Shown here: piece by piece, positions 52,437 through 60,561 of the stretch
How the letters are laid out: each line of letters starts with the position of its first letter
How positions within the stretch are numbered: the first letter of the stretch is position 1
Assembly (NCBI GenBank): GCA_900541675.1
Contig: UQKU01000008.1
Coordinates: 1-64,000 of the forward strand
Direction of reading: 5' to 3'
Length of the DNA: 64,000 nt
Source: an uncultured Collinsella sp.
GTDB taxonomy: Bacteria > Actinomycetota > Coriobacteriia > Coriobacteriales > Coriobacteriaceae
The notes under the pieces: model-generated
The model's database searches: none
Seen by the model: the letters and a program-made list of their open reading frames with translations, nothing else
Told to the model about the DNA's origin: nothing
Made by a program: the position numbers and the translations under genes

Positions 52437-54737
52437 CTACTTGATCTTGGTTGTACCCGGTGCCAGGTTGGGGTCGGTCTCGTTGGCCTCGGTCTGGAAG
52501 TGCTCGGTATACACGTTCTTGCCGTCGCGGAACATCTCGTAGTACTGCATCTTGGCGTAATCCTCGCGTGCCTTGGTGGCAGCCGCGGCGGCGTCGTCGT
52601 CACCGGTGACGTTGGAGGAGAGCGCCCAGCGCAGGCTGGCGTCCTCGTAGCCGACGGAGTTGATGGCGGGCAGCGACTCGCGCAGCGTCATGTGCGCTTT
52701 CTGGTAGTCGGAGAGAGGTGCGCCGATCAGCTGCATCAGCTGGGTGGACAGATAGTTGGTGGACAGGTCGTCGACCTCGCTTGTCTGGTCGCAGCCGGCA
52801 ACGTCGTAGTTGGCCCAAATGATGTAGTCGGTCTGCCACAAGCGCTCCTGGTGGGTGGCGTCATCCTCGTCGGTAAACCACTTGTCGTTGAACTTGGACG
52901 GGAAGAACGGCTGATGGTCGCCCCAGAACACCACGACCACCTTGCGATCGAGTTTGTTCAGGGCGTTGAGGAAGTAGCGCAGCGCCTGGTCGGACTGCTC
53001 AATGCACGAGACGTACTCGTCGACATCGGACAACGTGCCGTCCTCGACAGTCTTGGCGTCCAGGTCGGTCGTGTCGATGTTCAGGTGCATCTGCTTATCT
53101 GCCGGCAGTAGACCCGTATCGTAGCCCGAGTGGTTCTGCATGGTCACGTCGAAGATAAACTGCGGATCGGCGTTCTGGTCGAGCAGCTCAAGAATCTTGT
53201 CGTAGGTAGCCTGGTCGGTCACCATACCGCGCAGGGTGTCGGCGCCCTGGAAATCGTTGATAGACAGGAACTGGTCAAAGCCAAAGTCCTTGTAGACGTT
53301 CTCGCGGTTCCAGTTGGTCGCGTGGTTGGGGTGCATGGCCGTGGTGGAATAGCCGAGCGATTTGAATTGCTCTGCCAGGTTCCCGGTCGTTTCCATGTTG
53401 TAGATGGTGTAGGGGTACACGCCCGAGCCCAGGTTGGCCATGGAGTTGCCGGTCATAAACTCAAACTCGGTATTGGCGGTGCCGCCGCCGTAGGCGCTCA
53501 CGTAGAGCTTACCGCGGCTGAGGCAGTTGGGCAGGTTCTTAAAGTACTGCGGGCCCTCGTAGCCGGCGCGCATATTCTGGTAGATCGACAGATCCGAGAA
53601 GGTCTCGTTCATGATGGCGATGACCGTGGGCTTCTCGCTGTCGAACTGCTCCTTTGCGGCGGCGCGCTCGTCGCTCTTGGCCGCGTCGGACTTGTCGTAG
53701 GCCTTGGCGTACTTTTTGAGCGTGGCCTTGGCATCGTCGACGGAGTAGTCGGCGGGTTTGGGCGGCTTGATGGACTGCGCTGCGCTAATGAAAGCGGGCA
53801 GGTAGCCCTCGCGCCAGTAGCTCTCGAGCGGGCGCCAGGTGTAGACGGTGATGCCGAGGGTGTTGTAGTAGTCGATAAGCGTGACGTGCGCGGTCACGCC
53901 GCCCAGGCACAGCACGGCGACGAGCAGGTTGGTGAGCAGCATGCGCTTGGCGTTGGCGGCGCCCTTCTGACGGTGCGGTGCCACCAGGCCGGCGTACTCG
54001 CATAGCAGCATGGCGATGGCGGTAAAGCCCATGGACAGCACGCAGAACAGTGAGATCGAGAAGGTGTAGCCGGTGCCGGCGACCGCGGCGGCGGTGGAGA
54101 TGGCCGAAAGGTCGCCCGGCTGGATGGGCATGGATTTAAACGTGATGACGAAGAACTCGGCAATGCCCAGGACAAAGAGGGCAAAGGCCAGGACCGCGGG
54201 AGCTGCGCCGTGGCGCTGGAACAGGAAGAACAGGCCGACCATGAGCGTGGTGATGATGGCCCACTCGAGCAGGATGCACAGGGGGTAGACCCAGGTAAAG
54301 TCGTGGTTGGACGAGACCTCCATGCCCAGCAGCGCAAAGACGCCGGCGAGCAGCAGGCACAGGACGGCGGCGACGAGCGGTTTGCCCACAAAGGCGCCGC
54401 GCAGGCGGGCGAGCTTGCCGGTGGGGGCGGGGGCGTCGGGCCCGGCGAACGCAAAGACGCGCGGGGCGATGCGGTCGCGGGCGATGCTGGCCCAAGCGCA
54501 GCCGGTGAGGATGGCGTTGGTCAGGATGAGCATTACGAAGGCGAGCGGCTCGTTTTGCGCGACGAGGCCAATGGCGCTCCAAATGGTCAAAAAGAGCTGG
54601 AACAGGCCGAAGGCGACGCTCCACCCAAGAGCGCTTTTGGCAACGGTGCCCGACTGAGCGCGAATGGCCTTGGCCTCGCGCAAGACAAGGTAGACGGTCG
54701 CCGCAAGACCGACGAGCGAGATGGCGGCAGCGAACAT
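52437..54737 (-). CDS. LtaS-like phosphoglycerol transferase / sulfatase-fold membrane enzyme
   Basis: A 766-residue protein with several N-terminal membrane segments (to about residue 300) and an extracytoplasmic alkaline-phosphatase-superfamily domain. The catalytic threonine lies in IMNETFSDLS (Thr about 379). Metal-binding and substrate residues appear in HPNHATNWNRE near 468, VTMQNHSGYD near 540 and FWGDHQPFF near 608. This is the layout of lipoteichoic acid synthases and of related enzymes that add phosphoglycerol to envelope glycans. The start at 54737 follows GAGGAG at 7 nt; a GTG at 54750-54752 would overlap that site. The polymer it makes is not known. Confidence 0.9.
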   Translation of the reverse strand: MFAAAISLVGLAATVYLVLREAKAIRAQSGTVAKSALGWSVAFGLFQLFLTIWSAIGLVAQNEPLAFVMLILTNAILTGCAWASIARDRIAPRVFAFAGPDAPAPTGKLARLRGAFVGKPLVAAVLCLLLAGVFALLGMEVSSNHDFTWVYPLCILLEWAIITTLMVGLFFLFQRHGAAPAVLAFALFVLGIAEFFVITFKSMPIQPGDLSAISTAAAVAGTGYTFSISLFCVLSMGFTAIAMLLCEYAGLVAPHRQKGAANAKRMLLTNLLVAVLCLGGVTAHVTLIDYYNTLGITVYTWRPLESYWREGYLPAFISAAQSIKPPKPADYSVDDAKATLKKYAKAYDKSDAAKSDERAAAKEQFDSEKPTVIAIMNETFSDLSIYQNMRAGYEGPQYFKNLPNCLSRGKLYVSAYGGGTANTEFEFMTGNSMANLGSGVYPYTIYNMETTGNLAEQFKSLGYSTTAMHPNHATNWNRENVYKDFGFDQFLSINDFQGADTLRGMVTDQATYDKILELLDQNADPQFIFDVTMQNHSGYDTGLLPADKQMHLNIDTTDLDAKTVEDGTLSDVDEYVSCIEQSDQALRYFLNALNKLDRKVVVVFWGDHQPFFPSKFNDKWFTDEDDATHQERLWQTDYIIWANYDVAGCDQTSEVDDLSTNYLSTQLMQLIGAPLSDYQKAHMTLRESLPAINSVGYEDASLRWALSSNVTGDDDAAAAATKAREDYAKMQYYEMFRDGKNVYTEHFQTEANETDPNLAPGTTKIK

Positions 54738-54951
54738 GCTGAGACTCCTCACAAACTTAAAACCTACGAAAGCGGGGGTTTACCCGATTGTTACCAAGAT
54801 ATGCGCTGCAATTGGTGGCTGCGCACAACAACCAGCCATATTAACGCGCACGTGTGGCGGTGTGGCGCAATGTAGTGGCGACCTGCGCGATAATGGACGG
54901 GAATTACACGGAAACGTAAAGGCTTCTTAAAGAAATGGCAGGGATGAGGCT

Positions 54952-55800
54952 ATGAGCGAGCAGGTTTGCACCAAGGCTGTGGATACGCACGGCTATCCGG
55001 TCGAGACTACGGGCAACGCGGTACTGGACATCTTGGAGCATCGCTCGTCTACGCGTGCCTTCGCGCGTGATGACGATGACCGTCCCGTGGCGGTGACCGA
55101 CGAACAGCGGGCGGCGATTCTGCATGCGGCGAGCCGTGCGCCGTCGGCAGGCGCCATGATGATGTATTCCATCGTGAGCATTCGTGAGCAGGCCACATTG
55201 GACCGCCTGGCCGACCTGTGCGATCATCAGCCCATGATCGCCAAGGCGCCCTGGGCACTCATATTTGTAGTCGACTATGCCAAGTGGATCGATCTGTTTG
55301 AGCACGTGGGTTGCTTTGAGCCCGAGTTTGTCGAGCGCACGGGCAAGTCGCCACGTCGTGCGCCGGGCCTGGGCGACTTTGCCATCGCGGCACAGGATGC
55401 CATGATCGCCGCTCAAAACGCCGTGGTTGCCGCCGAGGCCCTGGGGCTGGGGAGCTGCTATATCGGCGATGTCGTCGAGAACGCCGAGGAAGTCGCCGCG
55501 CTGCTGGACTTGCCTCCCTATACCATGCCGCTGTCGATGCTCATCATCGGCACGCCCCGCAAGGAGCGCCCGGCGATCGCGCATCCCGTGGTGAACCTGG
55601 TGCATGAGGAGCGTTATTGTCGCGCCGACGCCGCGACCTTGGATGCGCAGGTGGCCGAGATGGACGCGATGTTTCGCCCGCACGCCCGCGAGGTGGGCGA
55701 GCGCGTCGTCGATATCTACACCCGTAAGCACACGAGTCCCTTTATGGCCGAGATGAGCCGCTCTATGGAGTGGTGGTTCAAAAACTGGCTCGGAAAATGA
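54952..55800 (+). CDS. Nitroreductase-family protein, long form
   Basis: A 282-residue FMN-dependent oxidoreductase. LEHRSSTRAFARDDDD near 24-39 and ASRAPSAGAMMMYSIVSI near 62-79 are the FMN-binding stretches. AEALGLGSCYIGDVVENAEE near 161-180 and MLIIGTPRKERP near 200 complete the fold. A C-terminal extension of about 70 residues after the core holds a helix ending in MEWWFKNWLGK. It is a distant relative of the 175-residue enzyme at 29537-30064. The substrate is unknown. It is divergent from the LtaS-like gene and followed by a palindrome. Confidence 0.88.
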   Translation: MSEQVCTKAVDTHGYPVETTGNAVLDILEHRSSTRAFARDDDDRPVAVTDEQRAAILHAASRAPSAGAMMMYSIVSIREQATLDRLADLCDHQPMIAKAPWALIFVVDYAKWIDLFEHVGCFEPEFVERTGKSPRRAPGLGDFAIAAQDAMIAAQNAVVAAEALGLGSCYIGDVVENAEEVAALLDLPPYTMPLSMLIIGTPRKERPAIAHPVVNLVHEERYCRADAATLDAQVAEMDAMFRPHAREVGERVVDIYTRKHTSPFMAEMSRSMEWWFKNWLGK

Positions 55801-55801
55801 C

Positions 55802-55836
55802 GAATGTGACAAAGGGGGCATCCCTTTGTCACATTC
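55802..55836. repeat. Perfect 15-bp palindrome after the nitroreductase gene
   Basis: GAATGTGACAAAGGG (55802-55816) and CCCTTTGTCACATTC (55822-55836) with a 5-nt loop. It belongs to the CTGTCCC-like palindrome set and may terminate the upstream gene. Confidence 0.85.
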
Positions 55837-55918
55837 CATATCGCCGCGGTGGCCTAAAGGCCGCATAAATGTTTATCTAGCTGGGAAAACGGTGCCATTA
55901 AAATATGGGCTGATTACA

Positions 55919-55924
55919 TATAAT
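55919..55924 (+). promoter_or_regulatory. kup -10 element
   Basis: A consensus TATAAT 35 nt before the kup start codon; the -35 region is poor. The short leader leaves no room for a riboswitch. Confidence 0.6.
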
Positions 55925-55959
55925 CCCGTCGAACGTTAAAATTGGGAGGAAACCGGCTT

Positions 55960-57987
55960 ATGGAACAAAAGGCAAAGGAAGTAGCCTCGCACGCTGCGAT
56001 TCCTGTGAGCATCTCGGCGATGCTCGTCACGCTGGGCGTGGTGTATGGCGATATCGGCACCAGCCCCATGTATGTAACCAAGGCGCTCGTTGCCGGCAAC
56101 GGCGGCATCGGAAGCGTCACGCAGGAGTTCGTGCTCGGCGCGCTCTCCCTTGTCGTGTGGACGGTCACGCTGCTGACGACCGTCAAGTACGTGCTGATCT
56201 CGCTGCGCGCCGACAACCACGGCGAGGGCGGCATCTTTGCCCTGTACAGCCTGGTCAAGCGCTGCGGCAAGTGGCTCATCATCCCCGCCATGCTGGGCGG
56301 CGCGGCGCTCCTCGCCGACGGCATCCTGACGCCTGCCGTTACCGTCACCACGGCCATCGAGGGCCTGCGCACCATCCCGGCGGTCCATGCCGTGCTCGGT
56401 GACGACCAGGGTCGTGTCGTCGCCATCACGCTTGCCATCATCATCGCGCTCTTCTTGGTGCAGCGCATCGGCACGGCCAAGATCGGTCACGCCTTCGGCC
56501 CCATCATGACGCTGTGGTTTTTGTTCCTGGGCGGCACGGGCCTGTTCTTTGTCTGCCAGTATCCCGCGGTGCTGCTGTGCCTCAACCCGTTGCGTGGCAT
56601 CGCTTTTCTGCTGAGCCCCAACAACCATGCGGGCATCATGATTTTGGGCAGCTGCTTCCTCGCTACCACCGGTGCCGAGGCGCTCTATTCCGACATGGGC
56701 CATGTGGGCCGCGGCAACATCTATGCCACCTGGCCGTTCGTTAAGTGCTGCCTGCTGCTGTCCTACATGGGCCAGGGCGCGTGGCTTATCAACAACGCCG
56801 GCAACCCGGAGCTCATGGGTATCGCCGACCTCAACCCCTTCTACCAGATGCTCGCCCCGGGTCTGCGCCCCTTTGCCGTCGGCCTTTCCACCGTCGCGGC
56901 CATCATCGCCTCGCAGGCGCTCATCACCGGCGCATTCTCGCTGGTGTCCGAGGCCAGCCGCCTGGACCTTATGCCGCATATGCAGGTCTTCTATCCTGCC
57001 GAGACCAAGGGCCAGCTCTACATCCCCATGGTCAACAACGTCATGCTCGTGGGCTGCGTCGTCGTGGTGCTGCTGTTCCAGAACTCGGCGCACATGGAGG
57101 CCGCGTACGGCCTGGCCATTACCCTGACCATGATGTGCACGACAATGCTGCTCTTCTTCTATCTGCACGTGGAGCGCAATCTCAAGGTCGCGCCGTGGAT
57201 CTTTGCCGCCTTCTTCCTTATGCTCGAGGGCTTCTTCTTTGTGAGCTCGCTCACCAAGTTCTTCCACGGCGGCTATTTCACCATCCTTATGGCCGCGCTC
57301 ATCATGGGCATCATGGTGTGCTGGTACAACGGCACGGCGGTTGAGCAGCGCCAGTTTACGCTGCTGCCGCTGCGCAGCTATCTGCCGCAGCTCAAGCGCC
57401 TGCGCGACGACGATCGCTACGAGCTCGTGAGCGACAACATCGTGTACCTGACCAAGGACACCAACACCGACTATATCGACCGCGATATCGTCTACTCGAT
57501 TTTGGACAAGCACCCCAAGCGCGCTCGTGCCTGGTGGTTCGTGAACGTCGAGACCATGGACGAGCCGCATACCTTTGCCTACTCGGTCGAGACGTTCGGC
57601 ACCGACTACGTATTCCGCGTGCATCTGTACCTGGGCTATAAGATCAACCAGCGCGTCAATGCTTACCTGCGCCAGGTTGTTCAGGACCTGGCTGCCAGCG
57701 GCGAGCTGCCGGCGCAGACGCACGATTACTCGGTCTACAAGGATCCGGGCAACATCGGTACGTTTAAGTTCGTCATGATCCGCAAGCTGCTGGCGCCCGA
57801 AAGCGACGTGGAGCCCAGCGAGCGTACGGCCATCACGCTCAAGTACATCATCCGCCGCGCCGCCGGCACGCCTGCGCGCTGGTACGGCCTGGAGAACTCC
57901 AACGTGAGCTTTGAGTACGTGCCGCTGTTCACCAAGTTTAAGGCCGTGAGCAAGATGCAGCGCCTGGCTCCCGACGAGCGTCCGTAG
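55960..57987 (+). CDS. kup: KUP-family potassium uptake protein
   Basis: A 675-residue K+/H+ symporter with about twelve membrane segments in residues 15-450 and a cytoplasmic C-terminal domain. Conserved stretches include VVYGDIGTSPMYV near 28-40, LRADNHGEGGIFALY near 83-97 and GTGLFFVCQYP near 194, followed by TGAEALYSDMGHVGRGN near 238 and ALITGAFSLVSEASRL near 326. GGGAGGA lies 9 nt before the ATG; a start at 55942 would add six residues. It is immediately upstream of a KdpD/KdpE-like pair, which suggests potassium-responsive control. Confidence 0.95.
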   Translation: MEQKAKEVASHAAIPVSISAMLVTLGVVYGDIGTSPMYVTKALVAGNGGIGSVTQEFVLGALSLVVWTVTLLTTVKYVLISLRADNHGEGGIFALYSLVKRCGKWLIIPAMLGGAALLADGILTPAVTVTTAIEGLRTIPAVHAVLGDDQGRVVAITLAIIIALFLVQRIGTAKIGHAFGPIMTLWFLFLGGTGLFFVCQYPAVLLCLNPLRGIAFLLSPNNHAGIMILGSCFLATTGAEALYSDMGHVGRGNIYATWPFVKCCLLLSYMGQGAWLINNAGNPELMGIADLNPFYQMLAPGLRPFAVGLSTVAAIIASQALITGAFSLVSEASRLDLMPHMQVFYPAETKGQLYIPMVNNVMLVGCVVVVLLFQNSAHMEAAYGLAITLTMMCTTMLLFFYLHVERNLKVAPWIFAAFFLMLEGFFFVSSLTKFFHGGYFTILMAALIMGIMVCWYNGTAVEQRQFTLLPLRSYLPQLKRLRDDDRYELVSDNIVYLTKDTNTDYIDRDIVYSILDKHPKRARAWWFVNVETMDEPHTFAYSVETFGTDYVFRVHLYLGYKINQRVNAYLRQVVQDLAASGELPAQTHDYSVYKDPGNIGTFKFVMIRKLLAPESDVEPSERTAITLKYIIRRAAGTPARWYGLENSNVSFEYVPLFTKFKAVSKMQRLAPDERP

Positions 57988-58058
57988 TCGACGTCTGCTG
58001 TTTGTCTAGCGACCGCGGGCTGCAAAGGCTATACACTTGGAACCACCACAAGGAGGCC

Positions 58059-58102
58059 ACCACCACAAAGGTGCCTGTCCCCTTTGTGGTGGTTTTTGTT
58101 TT
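58059..58102 (+). terminator. kup terminator built from a CTGTCC-type palindrome
   Basis: ACCACCACAAAGG (58059-58071) pairs with CCTTTGTGGTGGT (58081-58093) around TGCCTGTCC and is followed by a long T-rich tract. Confidence 0.88.
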
Positions 58103-58123
58103 TGAGAGAGGGGCGGGGCGCTG

Positions 58124-59749
58124 ATGGACGTCCATGCGGACGGCGATATTGCCGATAACTTTTGGTGGCGGCGTACAACGCTGACGCGTCGCAGCCCTCT
58201 GTATGACGCCTGCGTATCGGCGGGGCTGCTGGTCGCGGCGACGGTTGTGGGCGCGCTGCTCGACCATCCGGGTCTCGCGCCGAGCATCATGATCGTCTAT
58301 GTGTTTGCCGTGCAGCTGTGCGCCTTCTTTACCTGGAGCCGCCTGTACTGCCTGCTGAGCTCTGCCGCCGCCGTGGCGCTCTACAACTTCTTGTTTGTCG
58401 ACCCGCGTTACGCGCTGTCGTTTATCGACCGCGCCTATCCCGGCATGTTCTTCATTATGTTTGCGGTCTCGCTCGTGTCGAGCTCGATTGCGCTGGCCCT
58501 GCGCCGCGCCTTGGCGCAGGCTGCCGCCAGCGACCGTCGCACGCAGATGGTGCTCGAGACCAACCGCATGCTGCAGCGGTGCGGCGATCAGCAACAGATT
58601 GTGCATGCTATGGCAACGCAACTGGCGCGTCTTTCGGACTGTCCGGTCGTGTGGTATAGCGCCGATGCCGACGACGATGACCTGCTGCCGCGCACGATGT
58701 ACACGGCCGTGGGCGATGCCGCGCCGGTGCACCAGCTGGCGCCGCAGATGCCGCCGCGGCTCTCGGCGTCCGCCTATGTGGGAACGCCGCTCGATGCCAC
58801 CTATGGCGCTTCGGCGTTCTATGGCATATACCTGACTGTGCGCTCGGGTGACACCATGGTGCGCGCGGGCGATCCCGCCTCGGTGGTGGGGGTGCTCGCC
58901 ATTGTCGCCGAGCCCGATGCGCTGACGCCCGAGGAGCGGACGCTTGCCGATGCCATCGCGAGCGAAGGCGAGCTGGCGCTCGATCGCGCCCGCGCCATGG
59001 AGGCCCGTGAGGAAGCGGCGGTGCTCGCTAAAAACGAGCAGCTGCGCGCCAACTTGTTGCGCTCCATCTCGCACGATTTGCGCACGCCGCTTACCAGCAT
59101 TTCGGGTAATGCCGACGTGCTGCTCGACCAGGGCTCGACCGGCACGGCCGTGCTTGACGACCAGACACGCCGCGGTATGCTCCTATCCATTCGCTCGGAC
59201 GCGCAATGGCTCAATGCTACCGTCGAGAATCTGCTCGCCATCACCAAGCTCGAGGGCGGCGGCATGCATCTGTCGACTACGCTCGAGCTTATGGACGATA
59301 TCGTCGAGGAGGCGCTGCGCCACGTAAACCCGGCCGTGCGCGAGCACGACCTTAAGGTGGTGGCGTGCGATGAGCCGGCGCTCGTCAACGTCGATGCGCG
59401 CCTGATGGTGCAGCTGGTGGTAAACCTGGTGAACAACGCCATTACCTACACGCCCGCGGGCTCGCATATCGTGATTTCGATTAGCGTCGACGGCGGGTGC
59501 GTGAGGTGTTCGGTCGCCGACGACGGCCCGGGCATTGCGCCCGAGGACCGCGAGCGCATCTTTGAGTCGTTCTACACCGCCAACCATGGCCTGGCCGACA
59601 GCCGACGCAGTGTGGGCCTGGGGCTTTCGCTTTGCCGCTCCATTGCGCTGGCGCATGGCGGTAGCATAGAGGTTGCCGCGGCGGACCCGCACGGCTCGGT
59701 CTTTACGATCGAGCTTCCCGCCGTCGACGTTTCGTTTGATAAGGAGTAG
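58124..59749 (+). CDS. KdpD-like sensor histidine kinase lacking the N-terminal Kdp domain
   Basis: A 541-residue kinase. A block of three to four short membrane segments (about 28-130) is of the DUF4118 type found in the middle of KdpD. A GAF-like region (about 150-290) precedes the HisKA motif SISHDLRTPLTSISGN (His about 318). The ATPase domain has N-box VVNLVNNAITYTPAGS, G1 DDGPGIAPED and G2 VGLGLSLCRSIALAHGG. The N-terminal KdpD domain (Walker A and USP parts) is absent. It is 136 nt after kup and 4 nt before the response-regulator gene. It likely senses K+ status or membrane state. Confidence 0.9.
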   Translation: MDVHADGDIADNFWWRRTTLTRRSPLYDACVSAGLLVAATVVGALLDHPGLAPSIMIVYVFAVQLCAFFTWSRLYCLLSSAAAVALYNFLFVDPRYALSFIDRAYPGMFFIMFAVSLVSSSIALALRRALAQAAASDRRTQMVLETNRMLQRCGDQQQIVHAMATQLARLSDCPVVWYSADADDDDLLPRTMYTAVGDAAPVHQLAPQMPPRLSASAYVGTPLDATYGASAFYGIYLTVRSGDTMVRAGDPASVVGVLAIVAEPDALTPEERTLADAIASEGELALDRARAMEAREEAAVLAKNEQLRANLLRSISHDLRTPLTSISGNADVLLDQGSTGTAVLDDQTRRGMLLSIRSDAQWLNATVENLLAITKLEGGGMHLSTTLELMDDIVEEALRHVNPAVREHDLKVVACDEPALVNVDARLMVQLVVNLVNNAITYTPAGSHIVISISVDGGCVRCSVADDGPGIAPEDRERIFESFYTANHGLADSRRSVGLGLSLCRSIALAHGGSIEVAAADPHGSVFTIELPAVDVSFDKE

Positions 59750-59753
59750 CGCT

Positions 59754-60467
59754 GTGCCGAACTCTGCCGTGAAACCGCTCATCTTGGTCGTTGAGGACGA
59801 CCCCGCCGTCCGCAACCTTATCGTCGCCGCGCTCGAGGCGCACGGCTTGCGCCATATGGCTGTGGAGACCGCTCATGCCGCCATCGCCGCCGCCTCGTCG
59901 CAGGCGCCGAGCATTGTGCTGCTCGATCTGGGCCTGCCCGATATGGACGGCGTCAAGGTGGTGGAGTCGGTGCGCACGTGGTCGGGCATGCCGATCATCG
60001 TGGTCTCGGCGCGCAGCGAGGACGCGGACAAGATCCGCGCGCTCGATGCTGGTGCCGACGACTACCTGACCAAGCCGTTTTCGGTCGAGGAACTGCTCGC
60101 GCGCATTCGCACGACGCTCAGGCGCCTTTCGTATGCGCAAACGGGCGGCGTTGCCTCCGAGGGCTCGTTCGATACCGGTGAGCTGCATATCGATTTTGAT
60201 GCTGGCATCGCCATGATGGATGGCGAGGAACTGCACCTGACGCCGATCGAGTACAAGCTCCTGTGTCTGCTGGCGCACAACGCCGACAAGGTGTTGACGC
60301 ACCAGTTTATCCTGCACGAGATTTGGGGCACGGCGACCAAGAGCGACCTGGCGAGCCTGCGCGTCTTTATGGGCACGCTGCGCAAGAAAATCGAGTCCGA
60401 CCCCGCGCATCCGCGCTATATCCAGACGCATGTGGGCATCGGCTACCGATTGGTCATCCAAGGCTAG
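59754..60467 (+). CDS. KdpE-like OmpR-family response regulator
   Basis: A 237-residue regulator. The receiver domain (about 10-125) has acidic pocket VEDDP, phospho-acceptor Asp58 in LLDLGLPDMDG, the switch VVSARSED and lysine in DDYLTKPF. The C-terminal winged helix (about 145-235) has LTPIEYKLLCLLAHNADKVL (20 residues) and the recognition region SDLASLRVFMGTLRKKIE. The closest known type is KdpE. The start is GTG 59754 with AAGGAG (59741-59746), which overlaps the end of the kinase gene. Because no kdpFABC is present here, kup is the obvious candidate target. Confidence 0.92.
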   Translation: MPNSAVKPLILVVEDDPAVRNLIVAALEAHGLRHMAVETAHAAIAAASSQAPSIVLLDLGLPDMDGVKVVESVRTWSGMPIIVVSARSEDADKIRALDAGADDYLTKPFSVEELLARIRTTLRRLSYAQTGGVASEGSFDTGELHIDFDAGIAMMDGEELHLTPIEYKLLCLLAHNADKVLTHQFILHEIWGTATKSDLASLRVFMGTLRKKIESDPAHPRYIQTHVGIGYRLVIQG

Positions 60468-60490
60468 ATCGCCAACCACCATCCCAATAT

Positions 60491-60558
60491 GAGTTGCGGT
60501 GAAATACGGTCTAAATTTGCCTAATTCCAGGCAAAACAGTCCGTATTCCACCGCAACT
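60491..60558. repeat. Multi-stem palindrome between response-regulator and RlmKL genes
   Basis: Three nested dyads share one centre: AGTTGCGGTG/CACCGCAACT at the base, AATACGG/CCGTATT in the middle and TTTGCCT/AGGCAAA at the top. It separates convergent genes, but has no T run. Confidence 0.8.
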
Positions 60559-60561
60559 ATG

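Noticed and set aside
55837..55959. c-di-AMP riboswitch upstream of kup
   Set aside because: KUP genes are often controlled this way, but the TATAAT at 55919-55924 leaves a leader of only about 30 nt.
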